Part shown: in pieces, positions 1-4,964 of the stretch
Position numbering within the stretch: the stretch's first letter is position 1
Layout: every line of letters starts with the position of its first letter
NCBI GenBank assembly: GCA_030824175.1
Contig: JAVBYH010000221.1
Location: forward strand, 1 to 6,948
Length of the DNA: 6,948 nt
Source of the DNA: Bacteroidota bacterium
GTDB taxonomy: Bacteria; Bacteroidota; Ignavibacteria; UBA10030; UBA8401
Reading direction: 5' to 3'
The notes under the pieces: generated by a model
Database searches by the model: none
The model's input: only the letters and a program-made list of their open reading frames with translations
Told to the model about the DNA's origin: nothing
Made by a program: the position numbers and the translations under genes

Positions 1-1054
1 ACTCGCCCTGCACGCGCGCCGTCAGGTCGCCCGTGGCCATCACCGCCAGCACGTCCGAACCTTCCTTCACCGGTCCGATTACCGCGTCGAGCGTGGCGTT
101 GAATCCGTGTATCACTTCCTTGTATTCGCCGCTGAAGGCGTTTTCGTTGCCGCGCTGCGCGAGATTGCCGTTCACCGCATGGCCCACGAGCGACGTCGCT
201 TCGACGACGAGCGCGTGAATGCTCGCCTTCATCGTGACCATCGACCGCCCAAGTTCGTCGACATCGGACAGGACGGGAATCGTGACGGAGAGGTTGCCCG
301 CCGCGATCTGTTTTGCGGCTTCGGTCTTCTCGACCATGCTGCCGCGCATCGTGTCGACGCTCTTGATAAGGTCGCCGATCTCGTCGTTGCGTTCCGTTGC
401 CGGCTGCTCCTGCACGTCTCCCTTTGCAAGGAGCGAGATCTGTGTGATCGAATCGAACAGGTCCTTCAGAATATTTTTCCTGATCATCGTAATGATGATG
501 AACACCGTGAGCAGAATGATGACGACGGCGATGACGATCCCCGTCAGCCGCTGCGTGTTCACTGCCGCATGCGCCGCTTCGACGGAGAGCCGCATGCTCG
601 TGATCGCAAGCGGTTCGCCCACGGCCGCCGTATGGCACGAGGTGCACGACGCATCGGCAAGCACGGGTACAACGGTCCTGTATACGGACTCATTTCCAAA
701 TTCTTCCTCGAAACTCTGCGCCTTGCGCGTCCGGAAAACCTCGGCCTCCACGGCGTCGAACTTTGCCTCGCTGCCGGGCTTGATCGAATTCGCCGGAACG
801 ATGTGCAGCTCGGTGAGATTCGGCACACCCTTGAGTCTGTCGACGAACGGCGCTATGTCTGTCGCTCCGGACGCCATGGCGAACGTCAGGGAGCGCGTAA
901 CCAATTCCTCCGATCCCCGGCCGTTAATCTCCGTCAAGTCCATGATCGTCTTTTCGGACTGCCACTGGACCACGACGATCATGATCGTGAGCATTACCGT
1001 GAGGACAAGCGTGACGATGTATGCCGTCTGCCGTGCGATGCTTTTTCGTGCCAT
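1..1054 (-). CDS. Methyl-accepting chemotaxis-type receptor with periplasmic c-type haem sensor (3' end outside window)
   Basis: Reading the minus strand from ATG at 1054 gives 351 uninterrupted residues before the window ends. The protein starts MARKSIARQT, has a first membrane segment at about residues 11-30, a periplasmic domain of about 140 residues, and a second membrane segment at about 170-190. The periplasmic part ends in a CTSCH motif (C137, C140, H141), the covalent haem c attachment signature, followed by the usual short return to the membrane. After the second membrane segment come repeated HAMP-like modules at about 192-240, 241-285, 286-330 and from 331 on, with GDV, GNL, GNL and GDL at equivalent places. 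This matches haem-containing chemoreceptors known from Geobacter and FCB bacteria. AAGGA at 1062-1066 lies 7 bases before the start and supports it. The methyl-accepting signalling domain is not in the window, so a histidine kinase output is not strictly excluded. It is divergent from the haem-sensing kinase at 1452. Confidence 0.83.
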   Translation of the reverse strand, partial: MARKSIARQTAYIVTLVLTVMLTIMIVVVQWQSEKTIMDLTEINGRGSEELVTRSLTFAMASGATDIAPFVDRLKGVPNLTELHIVPANSIKPGSEAKFDAVEAEVFRTRKAQSFEEEFGNESVYRTVVPVLADASCTSCHTAAVGEPLAITSMRLSVEAAHAAVNTQRLTGIVIAVVIILLTVFIIITMIRKNILKDLFDSITQISLLAKGDVQEQPATERNDEIGDLIKSVDTMRGSMVEKTEAAKQIAAGNLSVTIPVLSDVDELGRSMVTMKASIHALVVEATSLVGHAVNGNLAQRGNENAFSGEYKEVIHGFNATLDAVIGPVKEGSDVLAVMATGDLTARVQGE

Positions 1055-1090
1055 ATATCTATCCTTCGTGCGGCTTTATGTTTTCGGACA

Positions 1091-1104
1091 TGCACGGACG
1101 TGCA
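1091..1104. promoter_or_regulatory. 14-bp near-perfect palindrome upstream of the chemoreceptor start
   Basis: TGCACG and CGTGCA are perfect inverted copies separated by GA. The site lies 37-50 bases upstream of the chemoreceptor ATG, a position suited to an operator or a leader hairpin. No regulator family is recognised, so the functional reading is inference. Confidence 0.3.
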
Positions 1105-1202
1105 CACCGATGAAATTGCAGTGGATGAACGCTGTCTGATTCCATTGCGAAATATTTACCAAATTCCGTGCCGAAGAATCCTTCAAAACATTCAGATAAT
1201 TT

Positions 1203-1219
1203 TGTAGGAAAATTCTACA
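1203..1219. promoter_or_regulatory. Short inverted repeat TGTAG-N7-CTACA
   Basis: TGTAG (1203-1207) and CTACA (1215-1219) form a 17-base inverted repeat around an A/T-rich centre, in the middle of the divergent region. The size and layout resemble a dimeric regulator site. The five-base arms are short enough to arise by chance. Confidence 0.22.
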
Positions 1220-1247
1220 CCCGACAGTTTATGTGTTGATTTTGGTG

Positions 1248-1317
1248 AATATTGGACACCTTATGTGTAATTAGCCAAACAATTATCGAAACAGGTGTCC
1301 CGCCCATCCCCAATATT
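1248..1317. repeat. Nested inverted repeats in the divergent control region
   Basis: Three sets of inverted arms are stacked around nearly one centre. GGACACCT (1254-1261) pairs with AGGTGTCC (1293-1300), and inside it TAATT (1268-1272) pairs with AATTA (1281-1285). Outside, AATATTGG (1248-1255) pairs with CCAATATT (1310-1317), offset by a 9-base insertion on the right. The 8-base arms are exact. The element could be a regulator site shared by the two divergent genes or the remnant of a small palindromic repeat. It is not followed by a T-run on either strand, so a terminator is unlikely. Confidence 0.55.
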
Positions 1318-1383
1318 GAATGGGATACTCACGATTTGCGCCTGTTTTTTCTTCCCCGGCCCTGATCGCTGTTTGCGCATGTA

Positions 1384-1411
1384 TTGGCATTAAATTTGTC
1401 ATTATTATAGA
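1384..1411 (+). promoter_or_regulatory. Candidate promoter of the hybrid kinase
   Basis: TTGGCA (1384-1389) and TATAGA (1406-1411) are separated by 16 bases and resemble a sigma-70 promoter. Overlapping it, TAAATTTG at 1391-1398 fits the Bacteroidota -7 box TAnnTTTG exactly, with TTTG at 1372-1375, although that 15-base gap is shorter than usual. Either reading would place the transcript start shortly before the ATG at 1452. Sigma factor use is unknown. Confidence 0.35.
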
Positions 1412-1451
1412 CGACGCGGTCTCATCTTCCATGTGCAGAAACGGCTTTCCT

Positions 1452-3758
1452 ATGGCTCCGACTGAAAAATTCCATCATCTCTTCTCCGTATCGTTTATTT
1501 TCCTCGTCGGGGGCTGGACGTTCCTCATCGTGAGCCTCATGGCGTGGTCCTGGTACGAAACACTCTCGCACACGGAAATGATGGCGAGGCGCGAAGCGTA
1601 CAAGGGATACGAAAAGGATCTTATGATGCGCGCGTGGGCGACGATGCACGGCGGCGTATATGTTCCGGTGACGAAAGAAACGCAGCCAAATCCCTATCTT
1701 ACCGGAGTGCTGGAGCGGGACATCACCACACCGTCCGGCCGCAAGCTGACGCTGATAAATCCCGCGTACGTCACGCGCCAGGTGCACGAGCTCTCGCGCT
1801 CGCGGCAGGGCGTCATCAGCCACATCACGAGCCTCAATCCGATCAGGCCGGAGAACCGCCCCGACGGATGGGAGACCGCGGCGCTGCTCTCCTTCGAGCA
1901 GGGAGTGAAGGACTATTACGGGTACGATTCAATCGGGTATGTGAAATATTTCAGGTACATGGCGCCGCTCGTTGTCGAACAACGGTGCCTCACCTGCCAT
2001 GCCGTGCAGGGATACATGCTCGGCGACATCCGCGGCGGTATCAGTTCCTCGGTGCCGTGGGCGGAATACGAATGGTCCATCGACGCGCAGCTCTCGCACT
2101 CGTTCGTCGGATTCAGTGTGCTGTGGGTGATCGGCTCCATCGGCCTCTTCGCGTACAACCGGCGCATCGTGCGGTACATCGCGCAGCGCGACCGCGAAGA
2201 ATCGGAACGCAAGATCGCAGAGGCGGCGCTGCGAAGAAGCGAGCGCCTGCTCCGCGAGGCGCAGCATGTCGGCCGCATCGGCTACTTCGTCACCGACTAT
2301 GTCGCGCAGACGTGGGAGAGTTCGCCGGTGCTCGACGAGATCTTCGGCATCGACGACACATATCCGAAAGATTTCGACCATTGGGGTGCGCTCATCGCTC
2401 CCGATCAGTGGACAAAAGTCGCCGAGCATTACAAAAAAATGGTGAATGAAAAAACCGGCTTCAATCTTGATTATAAAATCATCCGTTTCTGCGACAAGCA
2501 GGAACGCCTTGTCTCGGTTGTCGGCGAGTTCGATTACGACGAGGCCGGCGTTCTGGTCAGGCAGATCGGCACCGTGCAGGACATTACCGAACGGAAGAAC
2601 CTCGAACTGCAGCTCATCCAATCGCAGAAGCTCGAAGGTGTCGGCACGCTCGCGGGCGGCATCGCGCACGATTTCAACAATCTGCTCGCACTCATCCTCG
2701 GCTCGGCGGAACTCCTCAGGACGCAACTGGAGCGAAATCCGGAACTGAAAAAATACGCCGACCGCATTGTCGAGGCGTCGGAGCGCGGCACGTCCATCTC
2801 GCGCCAGCTGCTCATCTTCTCGCGCCCGAACGAGGCGGAGCTGAAGCCCATCTCCATGAGCCAGACGATCGCCGAATTGAAGGAGATGCTCGGGCACTTC
2901 CTTCCGAAGACGATCACGATCCTCACCGACTCGGACAGTGCGAATACGCTCATCCTCGGCGACGCCGGACAAATTCACCAGGCGCTTCTGAACCTGTCGT
3001 TGAACGCGGGCGACGCAATGGCGAACAGCGGCCCGCTCAGCATCGATGCATATATCGTCTCGCAGGAGTTCATCAGGGCGCGGTACACACCCGACGCCTC
3101 GGTGCCGTACGTGGCGGTAGACGTCACGGACACGGGCACGGGCATGGACGAATCGATCGTAAAGAACATCTTCGATCCGTTCTTCACGACGAAGGAGTAC
3201 GGCAAGGGCACCGGCCTCGGTCTCGCGATTGTGCACGGCATTGTGAAGAATCATAACGGATTCATCGACGTGAACAGCACCCCCGGCAAGGGCTCGACGT
3301 TCACGCTCTATTTTCCGTCGCTGCAGCATAAGGAGGAACAGGAACAGCCCCCCGCGGCGCTTCAGCAGAAGGAACAGACCGGAACCATCCTGCTAGTGGA
3401 CGACGAGCCGCTGCTGCGCGAAATGATCGCGGAGTTCCTGACCGAGATCGGCTGCACGGTGCACGAGGCGCAGAACGGCGCAGAAGCGCTCGAATGGTAC
3501 ACGGCGAATCATGCGTCCGTCGACCTCGTCATCACGGACCTCGGCATGCCCGAGATGGGCGGCGAGGAATTGTTCCGGAAGCTTCGCACCGTGAACGAAC
3601 GCGTGAAGGTCATCGTATCCTCGGGGTATCTCGACGGGACCTCGAGAACGGAGCTCCTCGACATGGGCATCAGCGACGTTCTCACCAAGCCGTGCAAAAT
3701 GCAGGACATCCAAAAGGCGGTGCACGACGTACTAATGGCTGGAACCCCTCCGGGGTAA
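1452..3758 (+). CDS. Hybrid sensor histidine kinase with periplasmic c-type haem (Tll0287-like) sensor domain
   Basis: Predicted membrane kinase of 768 residues. Order: membrane segment (about 10-32); periplasmic Tll0287/DUF3365-like sensor with the haem motif CLTCH (C179, C182, H183); second membrane segment (217-235); PAS domain (about 260-388, ending in QDITERK); HisKA with GGIAHDFNN (phosphoacceptor H406); HATPase with N-box N514/N518, DTGTG at 560-564, FDPFFTTK at 574-581 and GKGTGLGLA from 584; receiver domain (about 643-761) with D650/D651, phosphoacceptor D696, S723 and K746. All catalytic residues are present. It should autophosphorylate on H406 and pass phosphate to D696; the next partner is not in the window. 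The frame stays open back to an ATG at 1320, but that start would add a hydrophobic stretch and place the haem site in the cytoplasm, where c-type haem is not attached. ATG at 1452 is therefore preferred, although no clear ribosome site precedes it. Confidence 0.92.
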   Translation: MAPTEKFHHLFSVSFIFLVGGWTFLIVSLMAWSWYETLSHTEMMARREAYKGYEKDLMMRAWATMHGGVYVPVTKETQPNPYLTGVLERDITTPSGRKLTLINPAYVTRQVHELSRSRQGVISHITSLNPIRPENRPDGWETAALLSFEQGVKDYYGYDSIGYVKYFRYMAPLVVEQRCLTCHAVQGYMLGDIRGGISSSVPWAEYEWSIDAQLSHSFVGFSVLWVIGSIGLFAYNRRIVRYIAQRDREESERKIAEAALRRSERLLREAQHVGRIGYFVTDYVAQTWESSPVLDEIFGIDDTYPKDFDHWGALIAPDQWTKVAEHYKKMVNEKTGFNLDYKIIRFCDKQERLVSVVGEFDYDEAGVLVRQIGTVQDITERKNLELQLIQSQKLEGVGTLAGGIAHDFNNLLALILGSAELLRTQLERNPELKKYADRIVEASERGTSISRQLLIFSRPNEAELKPISMSQTIAELKEMLGHFLPKTITILTDSDSANTLILGDAGQIHQALLNLSLNAGDAMANSGPLSIDAYIVSQEFIRARYTPDASVPYVAVDVTDTGTGMDESIVKNIFDPFFTTKEYGKGTGLGLAIVHGIVKNHNGFIDVNSTPGKGSTFTLYFPSLQHKEEQEQPPAALQQKEQTGTILLVDDEPLLREMIAEFLTEIGCTVHEAQNGAEALEWYTANHASVDLVITDLGMPEMGGEELFRKLRTVNERVKVIVSSGYLDGTSRTELLDMGISDVLTKPCKMQDIQKAVHDVLMAGTPPG

Positions 3759-3818
3759 AAACCAACACACGCCGAAGGTGGAGGGGCGTTGTGCTTACGC
3801 CCCAGGCGGAATTTTTTT
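3745..3818 (+). terminator. Possible terminator of the kinase gene, with alternative pairings
   Basis: GGGGCGT (3783-3789) and ACGCCCC (3797-3803) form a perfect 7-base-pair stem with a 7-base loop. CGCC (3770-3773) and GGCG (3805-3808) can extend it, and a run of seven T follows at 3812-3818. This fits an intrinsic terminator after the kinase stop at 3756-3758, though three bases separate the extended stem from the T-run. CCCCTCC (3745-3751), overlapping the end of the gene, can pair with GGAGGGG (3780-3786) and would then exclude the terminator stem. The core hairpin also resembles the palindromes at 4804-4941. Confidence 0.45.
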
Positions 3819-3887
3819 GGACCGCGCTCTGTTCGGTAATGAAGATGTCCCACCAATTCATGATATCCATTCCCTCATTACAAGAGC

Positions 3888-3892
3888 GGAGG
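3888..3892 (+). promoter_or_regulatory. Shine-Dalgarno site fixing the cytochrome start
   Basis: GGAGG lies six bases before ATG at 3899. It is the strongest ribosome site in the window and selects this start over the open frame reaching back into the kinase gene. The predicted lipoprotein signal peptide begins exactly at this ATG. Confidence 0.75.
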
Positions 3893-3898
3893 TTGTCT

Positions 3899-4480
3899 AT
3901 GAAACAGATTTCCGGTGTATCTTCATTCTCCGTCATATGCGCCCTGGCCCTGGCTCTGCTGGCGGCCTCATGCGCAAAACCCGAAACGCCCCAATCTCCC
4001 GTTGAACGGGGCAAATATCTCGTGATGGTCGGCGGCTGCACCGACTGTCATTCCCCAAAGGTCTTCACAGCCATGGGCCCCGTGCCCGATTCAACACGTC
4101 TCTTCTCCGGCTTCCCCGCCGGCTCTCCCATCCCCGAAATCCCCAAAGGCGCGATCAATCCGACCGGCTGGGGCGGCATGACCACCAACGACATGACGTT
4201 GTGGGCGGGTCCGTGGGGCATCAGCTTCGCGTATAATCTGACACCGGATATGGCGACGGGTTTGGGCGGATGGACCGAGGACATGTTTATACAGACGCTG
4301 CGGACGGGTAAGTTCATGGGAGGCATGTCGAGGAACATCCTGCCCCCGATGCCGTGGCAGACGATCGGCCAGATGAGTGACGACGATTTGAAGGCGATGT
4401 TCGCCTATTTCAAGTCGCTGCCCCCGATCCACAATCCGATCCCGCCGGCGATACCGCCCGAGGCGCCGCCGGCAAAATAA
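3899..4480 (+). CDS. Monohaem cytochrome c lipoprotein
   Basis: The protein has 193 residues. Residues 1-24 form a lipoprotein signal peptide (MKQIS, hydrophobic core, LLAAS) and C25 is the predicted lipidated residue, so the mature protein should be membrane anchored outside the cytoplasm. The haem c site is CTDCH (C47, C50, H51) in the context RGKYLVMVGGCTDCH. The later motifs NLTPD (113-117), TGLGGW (120-125), LRTG (134-137), ILPPMPW (147-153) and the MFAYFKSLPP helix (167-176) are typical of a class I cytochrome c family common in Bacteroidota and in cytochrome subunits of dehydrogenases. M151 is the likely distal haem ligand. The C-terminus is a short proline-rich tail. It should carry electrons in the periplasm; the partners cannot be told from sequence. 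It sits 140 bases after the haem-sensing kinase on the same strand, past a terminator-like hairpin, so it may have its own transcript. Confidence 0.92.
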   Translation: MKQISGVSSFSVICALALALLAASCAKPETPQSPVERGKYLVMVGGCTDCHSPKVFTAMGPVPDSTRLFSGFPAGSPIPEIPKGAINPTGWGGMTTNDMTLWAGPWGISFAYNLTPDMATGLGGWTEDMFIQTLRTGKFMGGMSRNILPPMPWQTIGQMSDDDLKAMFAYFKSLPPIHNPIPPAIPPEAPPAK

Positions 4481-4503
4481 CGCTCCGCTGTAGACGCTCC
4501 GCT
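4481..4503 (+). repeat. Two-copy short direct repeat after the cytochrome stop
   Basis: CGCTCCGCT occurs at 4481-4489 and again at 4495-4503, a 14-base period immediately after the stop codon. It marks the junction between the cytochrome gene and the decayed toxin-antitoxin remnant and may be a trace of the event that removed the antitoxin's 5' end. Confidence 0.4.
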
Positions 4504-4511
4504 CTGCCTGG

Positions 4512-4703
4512 CTTTTGCGTTTGCATAGAAACGTGGCGATGATCTCGGAAACAGAATTGGCGGGTTAGATGGAGACCGCGCATCTCTTGCGATCGCCGAA
4601 AAATGCAAGGCGGTTGCTCTCCTCCATAAACAACCCCGATAATAAAAAGGGTGTTAAACGCAGTGTCGATGATCTGAAAAGAGAGTTCGGTCTTGAAAAG
4701 TAA
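4512..4703 (+). pseudogene. Decayed YefM/Phd-family antitoxin gene
   Basis: In one frame the DNA reads NVAMISETELAG, then TAG at 4566-4568, then METAHLLRSPKNARRLLSSI and on to RSVDDLKREFGLEK with TAA at 4701-4703. This is the second half of a Phd/YefM-type antitoxin: the VAMIS-E-EL strand, the METAHLLRSPKNA helix and a C-terminal toxin-binding tail are hallmarks of the family. The stop falls where an intact relative would have a sense codon just before MET. The first 35 or so residues, the DNA-binding half, are missing: upstream only LLRLHR can be tentatively aligned before the cytochrome's end. A 44-residue product from ATG 4569 is conceivable but would lack the DNA-binding part. Intact family members repress their own operon and neutralise a RelE/YoeB-type toxin, and the toxin remnant follows directly. 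Recognition is from memory of family motifs. Confidence 0.72.
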
Positions 4704-4716
4704 GCCTCCTGGAGGG

Positions 4717-4793
4717 CGTAAAAGCGTCTTCCAACAGGCATTCGAGTGGGTGACGACAAAATCGAGTTCATCCAATGCCGATATCATTATTGA
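4717..4793 (+). pseudogene. Internally deleted YoeB/Txe-family toxin gene
   Basis: From 4743 the reading RVGDDKIEFIQCRYHY ends in TGA at 4791-4793. It matches the C-terminus of YoeB/Txe mRNA endonucleases, whose last residues are typically CRYHY or CKFHY, preceded by a DD-containing strand. From 4717, in a different frame, RKSVFQQAFE resembles the toxin's first strand (for example RKIVF-P-AFEDF). The two pieces meet near 4744-4750. The gene therefore seems to have lost about 50 central codons, including the region with the catalytic glutamate, and it also lacks a start codon. Intact toxins have about 84-90 residues and follow the antitoxin directly, as the order here does. The C-terminal assignment is fairly secure; the N-terminal piece is tentative. 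Confidence 0.66.
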
Positions 4794-4803
4794 TGACGGC
4801 ACA

Positions 4804-4824
4804 GGGGCGTAGGCAATTCGCCCC
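4804..4824. repeat. GC-rich palindrome 1 (REP-like)
   Basis: GGGGCG (4804-4809) and CGCCCC (4819-4824) are perfect inverted copies around a 9-base centre. It begins 11 bases after the toxin remnant's stop codon. Arms and size resemble the hairpin at 3783-3803 and the next two palindromes. Confidence 0.55.
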
Positions 4825-4870
4825 CGCATATAGAACGGACAAAAATATTAAAGTACAATTGGAGCGTATA

Positions 4871-4891
4871 GGGCGAAACGGCGTTTCGCCC
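4871..4891. repeat. GC-rich palindrome 2 (REP-like)
   Basis: GGGCGAAAC (4871-4879) and GTTTCGCCC (4883-4891) make a perfect 9-base-pair stem with a 3-base loop. It is nearly identical to palindrome 3, but the base pair next to the loop is C-G here. Confidence 0.75.
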
Positions 4892-4901
4892 CGGTTCAAC
4901 T

Positions 4902-4911
4902 ATCGTACGAT
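4902..4911. repeat. 10-bp perfect palindrome between REP-like copies 2 and 3
   Basis: ATCGTACGAT reads the same on both strands and lies between the two larger hairpins. No function can be assigned and chance is possible. Confidence 0.3.
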
Positions 4912-4920
4912 CGTTCGGCA

Positions 4921-4941
4921 GGGCGAAATATCATTTCGCCC
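4921..4941. repeat. GC-rich palindrome 3 (REP-like)
   Basis: GGGCGAAAT (4921-4929) and ATTTCGCCC (4933-4941) form a perfect 9-base-pair stem with a 3-base loop. It starts 23 bases downstream of the stop codon of the minus-strand secreted-protein gene and could help end that transcript or protect its 3' end, but no T-run follows it on the minus strand. The flanking CTACA matches the ends often seen on such palindromes in environmental genomes. Confidence 0.75.
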
Positions 4942-4964
4942 TACAAAAAAGCACAGCAGGCGAA

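Larger units (their letters stand above)
1055..1451. promoter_or_regulatory. Divergent intergenic control region between the two haem sensors
   Basis: This stretch of about 400 bases lies between the chemoreceptor start (minus strand) and the preferred kinase start (plus strand) and is clearly richer in A and T than the flanking genes. I see no credible gene in it. It holds several inverted repeats (listed separately), a possible kinase promoter at 1384-1411, and an 8-base direct repeat TTATGTGT at 1229-1236 and 1261-1268. The two copies are 32 bases apart, close to three helical turns. An exact TAnnTTTG box (the Bacteroidota -7 consensus) occurs at 1197-1204 on the plus strand, but without a convincing upstream TTTG partner. 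No clear promoter for the chemoreceptor could be assigned. Confidence 0.6.

Noticed and set aside
107..1207. Long plus-strand open frames (366 and 306 codons) opposite the chemoreceptor
   Set aside because: They are antisense to a frame with clear membrane, haem and HAMP motifs. Their translations are rich in R, D and H or of low complexity and show no domain.
1929..3329. 466-codon open frame on the minus strand opposite the kinase
   Set aside because: It is a by-product of GC-rich codon use in the kinase. The translation is arginine- and glutamate-rich without recognisable motifs, while the plus strand carries every kinase box.
3494..3898. Upstream extension of the cytochrome frame into the end of the kinase gene
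   Set aside because: It overlaps the kinase receiver domain and lacks coding character. A strong ribosome site and a signal peptide fix the start at 3899.
4804..4941. CRISPR-like array
   Set aside because: The units are short palindromes with differing arms and irregular spacing (about 67 and 50 bases between centres). There are no identical repeats and no cas genes.
4921..4941. Intrinsic terminator of the secreted-protein gene
   Set aside because: The stem is good, but no T-run follows in the minus-strand direction; the T-rich stretch precedes the hairpin instead. It is kept only as a palindrome with a possible end-protecting role.
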